This document shows, piece by piece, positions 56,335 to 64,000 of a stretch of DNA of 64,000 bases. Each line of letters starts with the position of its first letter. The stretch's first letter is position 1. Origin of the DNA: Hygrocybe punicea (Eukaryota > Basidiomycota > Agaricomycetes > Agaricales > Hygrophoraceae); the NCBI GenBank assembly GCA_963556145.1, contig OY744464.1:7973508-8037507 (forward strand). The letters run 5' to 3'. The position numbers and the translations under genes were made by a program. Below the pieces are notes generated by a model. It was not told the DNA's origin. It saw nothing but the letters and a program-made list of their open reading frames with translations, and searched no databases.

Positions 56335-57890
56335 TTGAACCGAAACAAATTCATAAGAGATCCAAGGACAGCGTTTATGCAATCGCAGTGCATCTCTGCC
56401 AAACGGCATCTCATTCTTCGACTCTCTATCAGCGTTTATGCAGTCGCAGTCCATGTCTGCCAAATGGGATCTCATCGATTCTCTGAAGTCAACCGTACTG
56501 GTACCTGCATGATTACAATCCTCGAATAATGGACAAATCATTCTTCCATTGCCTGGGGTGTTACCATCTTTTTCGCAGCCGCGTCAGGATTAAATACGCA
56601 AGTCCTGTCCGATTGGGAAACTTACCCGCAAACCTCAGTGCTTCTCGAGTGCAGTTGCTAGATATTCTTAACCCGGAGTGGCAAGAAACATACGGCATAC
56701 ATAAGACAACCCATTCGGACAGAGTTAACCTCATCCCCACAACCCTCCTCTACCTTCTTGTTCGCCAATTCGCCCACCAATCACGTAGAAGGCTCCGAGA
56801 TCGAGCAGTTTTGACGCCGGCTCAAGCCCCCGTCTTCCAACCACTTTTCCAATCGCATCATCTCACCGAACTGCCCCCTCTTCACAAGACCAAACTCATA
56901 CTGACCGATCCTGGAAACGTGCATTGGGCTGTCAAAACCCTGGCCAGTAAGATGCGTCATGCGTCTCTTGCGCGTGTTTGCGTCCCGTCTGGTTCCGTGG
57001 GTCGAGTGTAAGACTGATTCGTCAGAGACCTAACTAGAGGACGCGGATTTATCTGAAAGAGATTCGGATGCTTGAAGGTTGTCAGCACATCGTGCATATT
57101 CTAGGAGATCAGTTGAGATGGAAAACGTGGAACCAATACAAAGCTGCAATAGGACTTACGCGCCAGGTGTTCATCTAATTCGTCCCTCCCCTCTTCCGAA
57201 GCGCAGGTGTTCGCCAACACGGTCTCTCGGAACATCATGCATGCCCATCGCAGCCGCACGTGAGTGTTAATTCCGACAGTTGTTGCAAAGCTGAAACTCT
57301 GGAACAGAACGTTAGTAGCTCATAGTGACTCCAAATGTACTCGACTACTGACCGTACTATCTCAAGCGACCCGTCATTCACATCTCGATCATCCGTGTTA
57401 TTCTGTGCGACCTCCAACCGATACCGGGGCCCAACCCACTCAAAACGTCCGTTCTATGGGAAAGTACGGTCAATTGCGTTCGATTCCAGGTGCCGAAGTG
57501 CACAAGCCGTCTCATAAGTCCAAACCCGGGCGACGTTTTCGATGGTGTATCTACCACCGCTTGGGAGAATAAGTCCGTAGATATTGTACACAATACGCGT
57601 GACCATGCATGGATGCTTCTGCGAGAGAATCAGCCGCCGAATGCAGTTCTTGGTTCATGAGTCAAACATACAGGGTAACAGAAGGGAATAAGACTCACTC
57701 GGGTCATCCACAATGCCATGCTTCAATGGTATATTCACTGCATTATGCATGGCTATGCTTGTGACCACGTGCGTGTAAGAAAGTTGCACCTTTGTCGTCG
57801 TCAATAAGCCTTCCTTAATCAAGCCTCCATGTCAAATTCGATGCCAGGTGAACAGATGTATATCGGTGACCGCTCCCTCTTATATGAGAG
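56335..57890. other. Probable gene space, structure unresolved
   Basis: GC-balanced DNA with several open frames, the best being 56529-57011 on the plus strand (160 codons, beginning DKSFFHCLGCYHLF, R/L-rich) and 57264-57572. None shows a motif I recognise, and starts and splice sites are ambiguous. Confidence 0.25.
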
Positions 57891-58212
57891 ATGCCAGCTC
57901 TGCTGATATCCCTTGTGTGCTCTTCAAAACCTCTTTTACTGCGCAGGATCTCAGTGCAACAATCTACTAGGAACTCCCTCACGTCAAAACAACTTGCAAT
58001 TCCTGGTACTAACCACAGAGCGGAAGGCTTCCTATATGTCAGGCCAAATCCAAGCTACCTTTCTCCGTCTGTCAAGAAGGCAATTCGTAAGGCCCACAGG
58101 AATCGCTGTGTGATCTGCCTTGACCTCTCCAGCAACACTGCCAGCCAATGTGCTCCTATTATCGATTCAGCCTCTGCTGGAGCATTAGCTGGCCTAAATA
58201 ACTGGCCGTGGT
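57891..58212 (+). CDS. Possible HNH-like exon
   Basis: The plus-strand frame contains KKAIRKAHRNRCVICLDLSS and QCAPIIDSASAGALAGLNNW before a GTAGGT donor-like site at 58213. A 'RCVxC...QCAxII' arrangement recalls fungal HNH-nuclease-like proteins, where the second segment is QCAHII; here the His is Pro. The resemblance is weak and upstream exons are unknown. Confidence 0.28.
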
Positions 58213-58610
58213 AGGTATTCTCAAACTAGTACTCGTTATTGTACATGTTACAGACATAGTCACGACGGTGAAGCATGACAGCGGAAGAGCTATCCTCGAA
58301 TCGATCTTGGCGGCATTGGCGGCATTGGCGGGGTGGCTGTTACAGTCGGCTTGTCTGGCTTTCCCCTAGGCTTGAACCCACTATACATCCGCGAGTTGTC
58401 AGGAACGTGATTATTTGTTGAGATGGTGAAACACTCTGACCCATATTCTTCGAAGAGAGATCTAAATATCTAGGGTCAGGACTAGATACAGTGAATGTGA
58501 GCAAGACGCACGCTGCAGTCTCCTTGAATTGTTGTTGTTGAGGAACGTCACTTAATTTCGCAAAGGCATTTGGACATCAAGGAGAGAGACTGGAACGGGT
58601 AGACACTTAC

Positions 58611-58944
58611 GGTGAACCAGCGGATGGAGGTAACGCTTGACTAGCTTGACTGGGTGGTGTGTAAATCAAATTAGCGATCGCCCGTAGTGGAATGATGGTA
58701 ACTTGAAATCTACCTGATCGAGCTGGATGGCGTAGGTGAGTCGACAGCAACAGTCTGGTTGGCGCCAGGATCGCTGCGATCTAGCGATGGATCTTTGAGA
58801 CGTTGAGTGCTACATCCGGACCGAGATCCGCAATTATGTGAGGCAGTGTTTAAAACCTTGGAACGCGACCAGAAAACATACGCACCTCACGTCTGCAGTG
58901 GCTTCTGGGGCTGGCATGCGCGGGACGAGGTCAGAATGGGACAT
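58611..58944 (-). CDS. Short intron-containing gene, 5' part, unknown function
   Basis: ATG at 58944 in a CCACCATG context. Exons 58944-58886, 58809-58714 and 58649-58611 join with GT-AG introns, all in phase 2, giving a serine/proline/alanine-rich N-terminus (SHSDLVPRMPAPEATADV..., then DRSDPGANQTVAVDSPTPSS). Further exons downstream (to about 58237) are likely; one candidate contains EDSSSAVMLHRRDYVCNMYN. No family recognised. Confidence 0.45.
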
Positions 58945-59111
58945 GGTGGAGAAGTAGTGACAATCGATAAGTTTCAAACGGTTCTCCCATTTATATCTGC
59001 GGACCCAGCGCCTTGCACTGCGACAGGCGCCTAGAGCAATATGCCATATGGACATTTGCACGTGGAAGCATTACTTCGGTGATGTTGCTGACTTTGGGAG
59101 TATTCTTCGTG

Positions 59112-59138
59112 CTGTAGTCTGTAGTCTGTAGTCTGTAG
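59112..59138. repeat. CTGTAGT microsatellite
   Basis: Three perfect CTGTAGT units and a fourth, CTGTAGA. Confidence 0.9.
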
Positions 59139-59536
59139 AACATTCGTTTCGTGAGTTAACAGCGCTACACAGCTGCCTACTACGAGGGTGATTAACACAA
59201 CCGTAGATTCATGGCTGCGCACCGGCAGCTGCCAAGTAGGGTTGGTTGGCACTACTGCAGAGCCTCAGTATTCCCACCATTGGACACTGAGTCGGCCTCT
59301 TCCCAATTCCGAGTGCAGCCATGGAACGAACGACTGGAATACTAAGGTTTATTTATTTATTAATAATAAGTCACAGTGGCGTTCTGGCTCATATACAGTT
59401 TCAAACTTTATTTCTGACCGCAACCAAAGGATACTCGCCGTGGCCGATAGCTTGTGACCCACCCCGCGTTCTTCAAGGTATTGCCTACGTGCACAGTTGG
59501 GGGGTATCCGCTCTCATTCGCTTTCCACTCTCCAGC

Positions 59537-60466
59537 ATGAAGTTGAATATCGCTAGTTAGCCATCCGAGGATCATTTTAACTTTTGAACGTTTGAAACCA
59601 TCATAGACCCAGCTACAGGGGCACAAAAACTCATCGACTACGATGATGAGAAGAAATAGTATGGACCCGTTTCCTTCTTATAGTCTTTTCTGACTTTTAT
59701 TGATCTACCCAGCCGAATCTTTTATGATAAGAAGATTGCGCAGGAAGTTCCCGCCGACCCTTTGGGCGACGAATGGAAAGGCTATGTCCGCATTACTGGC
59801 GGCAACGACAAGCAAGGCTTCCCGATGAAACAAGGCGTCCTCCTCCCTCACCGTGTGAGACTTCTTCTCTCGGACGGGCACTCATGTTTTCGCCCACGCC
59901 GCACTGGTGAGCGTCGGCGCAAATCCGTTCGTGGTTGTATTATTGGCTCCGATATCGCCGTGCTCTCGCTGGTCATCATCAAAAAGGGTGACAATGAGAT
60001 TCCTGGCTTGACCGACAACGTCCTGCCGAAGAGGCTTGGCCCCAAGAGGGCCACGAAGATTAGAAAGTTCTTCAATTTGGCGAAAGAAGACGATGTGAGA
60101 AAGTATGTTGTCAGGCGAGAGGTGAAGAGTGCGAAGAAAGAGAACGCCAAACCGTACACGAAAGCGTGAGGCTTTTGCCCCCTCCAACTCTCGTCCCGAA
60201 TGCTTAGCCGTGTTGTAATAGGTTATAGCCCCAAAATCCAGCGGCTCGTCACTCCGGTACGGCTCCAACGCCGCCGCCACCTGCGCTCTCTTAAGCGCCG
60301 CAAATTGGAACGCCAAAAGGAGCAGAAGGGAGAATTCGAGTATGTTCGGCCTCTTTTAGCTTACTTTCTATATTCCTTACCGCCGCTCCGATTTAGTGCT
60401 CTCTTGGCGAAGCGAGTTGCAGAGAAGAAGGCCAAGGTTGCCGCTATTAAGGCCTCACATAAGTAA
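59537..60466 (+). CDS. RPS6: 40S ribosomal protein S6
   Basis: Exons 59537-59555, 59607-59658, 59713-60165, 60229-60339 and 60397-60466 (705 nt, 234 residues), all introns GT-AG and in phase. The start [16 protein letters not shown] is the conserved S6 N-terminus. [49 protein letters not shown] and VRKYVVRRE follow, and the C-terminal helix is basic ([15 protein letters not shown]...AIKASHK). S6 is a structural component of the small ribosomal subunit. The length is normal, no lesion is present, and the codons look ordinary. The last exon ends without a serine-rich RRxS-type tail like that phosphorylated in many eukaryotes; here the end is KASHK. Confidence 0.96.
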
Positions 60467-61061
60467 GGTTCAGCATTCACTCTTTCATTATTGAGTTTAC
60501 TGACGAGGGTTCCAATACAGGCCTACGTCGGCATGAAGAGTTCTTGCGCACCCTCCCTAATTTCACGGTTTCGAAGTTTACACTAAGGGTCCGCGGGTAT
60601 TTCGTGAGACCATCAAGTTGTATTGCGAATGGTTACGGACTAGGGGTCAACGCGTGGCCGCGTCTTCCAGGGACCTTGCTTGTTGAACCAGAGATGTTCA
60701 GGCCTCACCTAACACCTTGTCTGAAATCTGACTGACTGTATTGAACCACTCTCAAGATCCGTCTTGACCAGTATTGTCGCTCTGCATCCCCATTTTTTTA
60801 TTGATTCCAATATCAGCTGTTTTTTCAAACACACATGCGCAGCGCATCGTCTCTCGTATCGTACATTGAGTCTGTGCGATCCTACATTGAGTCCCCCAAC
60901 CTACTTCTTCATGTTCTTCTTCCCCCCCTTACGCTCCTTGTCCCTGTCCCCTGCCCCCACGGGCACCTGTGGCCCCACCACGTCCCCTGCCTGGCCAGAA
61001 GAGTCCTTGCCATCCATAACACCTGCAACACGTCAGCAACCAGTCAGCGTGCCATATCCAC
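60467..61061. other. Intergenic, no clear gene
   Basis: Contains pyrimidine-rich stretches (60900-60960) and short open frames on the plus strand without motifs. Likely the 3' flanks of RPS6 and of the convergent gene that ends at 61062. Confidence 0.35.
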
Positions 61062-62187
61062 TCATGAACCTAATCCTCTAGCAATGCCTGGCGACGGCTT
61101 TGGCCTGTATGGGCCCTCCTCCAAATTCTTCTGCTTATAAACTGACACCGGCTTCAGAGCCCCGGCCCTCAACACCACCACCTGCTCGAACACCCCAGTA
61201 AACGAATTTACAGCAGCTTCCCCCAACCCGATGTGGAAATGCTCCAACCGGAAGTGTACCTCCACCAAAGCCTCACGCATGTCAGTATTCGCCTCCAACG
61301 GTCCCACGTAACTGTTGTCTTCCCGATACAGCCTCATCGGACACACCTCATACTCATATTTGGCCCTCTCGAAGGCTTCACCAAACTCCTCTGGCACCGG
61401 CCACCCTTGCGTCAGCGCATCCACCTCCTCTACACAAGCCACTGCCATTAACATACCTCCCAGGTAACTTTTCGACTCACTCACCGCGTTCCCCTTCCTC
61501 CAAGCCCCCTCCACCTGTCCCCTCTTCCCCCCCCACCGTAAACTGAACCCTCCTCAATATCGGATGCACCTGCGTATGGATTCACACATATTCAGTCCAG
61601 GACATCGCCAGAAAACATACCCGTCTCTCGAAAACCAGCGACCCGAACCTCAGATTCGTGGAAATCCCTTCCTCAATTACCAGGTTCCGCACGTTCCCCG
61701 TCCTCGCAATGGACGCCTGCAGTTTTTTGATGTTGAGCAACGCCTTGTCATATTCTCCTGCAAATGCCGAGTCGTCTGGCCGGCCCAATGTGAATTGGTA
61801 CTTGGCCTTCTCTAGGGGCCCATAACGTCCGCTGTGACCACCGACTGCTCCACAATTCAGCCTGTTATCAAGCACTTTCCCCACGACAATAGCCACTAAA
61901 TCATTGCCCGCCGGCTTCGCGACAAGCACATGCCCCGTTCTTTCCTGCTTCCAACCCGCACTCGCAATGAAGTCGGCCGACGGCAGATAGGTTTGCAACA
62001 CTGATAGCGTCCTTACGTGTTCCGCTGCATCGAAGACAGACATGATCCCACGCCAAATAGACAATGCACCCCCTTTCCCCTTATATCCCTGCCAAACCGG
62101 AAAGGTGTACTCCCGATCAACAACGGCATTTATCCACCAGCGGTGAACACCCGGTAGAGGGGTGATGAGTTTTACCTCAGAAGGCAT
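61062..62187 (-). CDS. Hypothetical two-exon protein with a poly-G frameshift
   Basis: ATG 62187 (PSEVKLITPLPGVHRWWINA). Exon 1 is 62187-61621, intron 61620-61570 (GT-AG, 51 nt), exon 2 61569-61062. Exon 2 reads VHPILRRVQFTV, then meets a run of eight G (plus-strand C at 61527-61534). With seven the frame would continue as RGQVEGAWRKGNAV, SYLGGMLMAVACVEEVDAL and end AGALKPVSVYKQKNLEEGPY...GLGS. About 358 codons. Both exons are strongly coding-like. No motif or family identified. The one-base excess could be a sequencing error in a homopolymer or a real lesion. Confidence 0.65.
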
Positions 62188-62537
62188 TGCCGTATTGTAG
62201 GGCACGGTGAGGGGAGGGCGGATCCGAGACAGCGAAGATTGAGAGGGTGTGTCTTAGAAAGAGAGACCTTCGGTTTCGGATGGTGGAGGCCATAAGGAAG
62301 GATATATGTAGCGAGAGCAAGAGGGGCAGGGCGGTCAAAAACATGGACCGAAGAGGTGGGTGAAGCCTGTATTGGTGCGGAGTGGAAATTAACTCATTTG
62401 TTGTCGTTTGGCCAGTCATCGTGCATGGTCGAACAAGGCGATATTGGTGGGAGGTTTTGTTGTATTTTCTGAAAGGGGGTTCGGGTGGGTGGTCGTTGTC
62501 AGATGTCGAACGTTCAAGTTGGCTTACATGTCGGCAG

Positions 62538-62857
62538 TAGGGAAATGCAGGGATAAGGGTAAATCCTGATCCGCAGGTATCCGTACTCTTAAGAGTACAA
62601 GTACGGATACAGATTCTCGTATCCGTGGGCTTCAAAATGAGCCGGAGATCATCCAAAATGGTCAAGAATTGACTGAGATAGAGACTAAACATTGATTGGA
62701 CTCTATCTCAGTCAATTCTTGACCATTTCAGGTGATCTCCAGCTCATTTTGATCGGGAATCCGTGGGTAAAATCCGTGGATATTGCATCCGTATCTGTGG
62801 GGAGTACAAGTACGGATACAGACAAATGTATCCTGGGATTACCCCTGCATTTCCCTA
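62538..62857. mobile_element. 320-bp hAT-type MITE
   Basis: Perfect 15-bp inverted ends TAGGGAAATGCAGGG...CCCTGCATTTCCCTA, flanked by 8-bp repeats GTCGGCAG (62530-62537) and GTCGGCGG (62858-62865), one mismatch. TAG termini plus an 8-bp duplication indicate hAT. A central inverted repeat (ATGGTCAAGAATTGACTGAG and its complement) spans about 62640-62750. Repeated GTACGGATAC and CCGTGG words are subterminal. No coding capacity. Confidence 0.87.
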
Positions 62858-62865
62858 GTCGGCGG

Positions 62866-63665
62866 CTGGGAATGAACTTGTAGTGGAGTCGCAAGGAAGG
62901 GGGACAAGGCACGTTCATATTCTTCTTCAGCGGCTGCAGGTGTTGAGGAGAGGCATCAGTCTATAGGAGGTTCATTGAAGGTATGTATAGAGTTAGTGGT
63001 TCTCAGTCGTTTGCGTTGAGAAATGCGATAGGCAGAACAGTGGCTATTATTGAGGAGAACAGGACAGGGAGGGATAGGGAGGGGGTGCCGGCAGGGGGAA
63101 CTGGGGCCAACTGGTTGTGAGCTTTTTCTCGTTCGGGATGGACACATGCAATAATTGGGGGGCGGAATACATGTGTAGTTGACAACGTGGCTACCAAACG
63201 AGGTTTCTCAGATTACATGATCAATTGTTGTCTTCCGTGCATGACGTGCCAGTATCATCGAGGCTGAAATAGACACTTAAGGGAGTTTAAAAAAGAACAT
63301 GGTGTTTTCCAGTGAGTTGGAAATCACCTTCGTAGTAAATGCAATGGATGTGAAGAAACTGTTTAAGATAGACAGTGCGCAGGTTAGTCAATGGTGGCGA
63401 AGGGTGAGTTTTACCCACCTCGTTTTCACTAGTTTGGGTTACGGAGTGCGAGTTGTTTGGGGCCAGCGAAGTGCACGGCGCCCATTGGACTTCGTGAACG
63501 TGGACAATGTCGTCCTGGATGAAATGCATGAAGTGGAAGTGGCGCGTGAAGTTGATGCGCGATGGCATGACGATCTGTGGTGCATGGCAGTGTTTGTGCA
63601 CTTATAAGTGGGGAAGTGTGGCTGGATGGGATGACGAGGTGAGAGGCACGGCGAAAGGGGGCCAC
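62866..63665. other. No firm gene
   Basis: An open frame at 63299-63607 (plus, 102 codons, with ITFVVNAMDVKKLFKID and VNVDNVVLDEMHEVEVA) is possible but unsupported by motifs or splice sites. Confidence 0.25.
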
Positions 63666-64000
63666 ATGTCTAAAACAAAGGTGTTTGGCGTGCCATTCGA
63701 AACAGGTGTTCAGGTTGGATGTGGAAGGATCAAGGACATGATAACCCGAATGGAATATAAATGTGCGGTGGTCTTTGGGTGGGCCACAGAAATGGATGGT
63801 CACTGTGCGGCAAGCCTGAAGAGACAGCTGAGCAGACTCACTGTCAAGGAGCTGTTGGCTCTTTGTCCCGAGCGTCTCAGCTTTGCACGTCGGGAGATGA
63901 GGAGTCGTGATTTATTAATTGCGAGGATCGCGTCGGAAGACGAGGAAACGCAGGAAGTTTTTCGACAAGGAGCAATGCGAAAACGGGCTGTCGTTGCTCT
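63666..64000 (+). CDS. 5' part of a gene running off the window
   Basis: An uninterrupted frame from ATG 63666 to the window end (111 codons and 2 bases). The N-terminal part reads SKTKVFGVPFETGVQVGCGR; the later part is charged and helical (LKRQLSRLTVKELLALCPER, LLIARIASEDEETQEVF). LTVKELLALC...RDLLIARI loosely resembles a SAP-type DNA-binding helix pair, but this is weak. The true start could be at the in-frame ATG 63792. Confidence 0.5.
   Translation, partial: MSKTKVFGVPFETGVQVGCGRIKDMITRMEYKCAVVFGWATEMDGHCAASLKRQLSRLTVKELLALCPERLSFARREMRSRDLLIARIASEDEETQEVFRQGAMRKRAVVA

Overview
The window looks like accessory DNA from a filamentous basidiomycete, most likely an Agaricomycete. The evidence is the intron style (introns of roughly 33-73 nt, mostly about 50, mostly GT-AG), a ribosomal protein S6 gene (RPS6) with four such introns, and protein types typical of mushroom-forming fungi: atypical alpha-kinase, SNF2-like helicase, OrsD-like zinc protein, and a pogo-like transposase with a long N-terminal region. 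No bacterial gene organisation is present.

Layout. 1-20.3 kb: a block bounded by inverted, related sequences (1-118 and 20203-20310). It may be one very large TIR element or two copies of a repeat. Inside are a hAT-type non-autonomous element (858-2495) carrying a 626-bp palindrome, a degraded hypothetical gene, a 5.7-kb pogo-like transposon (5864-11610) split by a 2.6-kb LTR element (7207-9833), a broken alpha-kinase gene with a 197-bp palindromic MITE in it, and several kb of tandem repeats. 20.4-28.7 kb: decayed hypothetical genes, a 1.67-kb solo LTR (21673-23346), an alternating 44-bp minisatellite and AT-rich DNA. 29.2-32.5 kb: a second copy of the LTR element on the minus strand, its 5' LTR itself split by a TA-flanked insertion, next to an eEF3-like HEAT fragment (32.6-33.2 kb). 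34.8-36.2 kb: tandem repeats. 36.2-42.2 kb: an OrsD-like zinc protein gene and an SNF2-type helicase gene in convergent orientation. The helicase can be modelled as 11 exons with consistent splice phases and only two premature TGA codons. 42.6-53.9 kb: further decayed lineage-specific genes separated by minisatellites, and a second 197-bp MITE. 53.9-55.6 kb: a second solo LTR of the same family. 56-64 kb: apparently ordinary gene space, with RPS6, a two-exon hypothetical gene, small intron-containing genes, a 320-bp hAT MITE and a gene running off the end.

The genes do not form a pathway. The window mainly records nested transposition followed by decay, where isolated in-frame stops interrupt otherwise readable frames. 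The most unusual items are: the LTR element whose only long ORF (607 and 580 aa in the two copies) is proline-rich, has a cysteine cluster and a C-terminal leucine heptad, and differs between copies only by in-frame indels; the small transmembrane ORF preserved in both solo LTRs; the twin palindromic MITEs whose inner stems differ completely while each stays palindromic; and the possible 20-kb TIR element.
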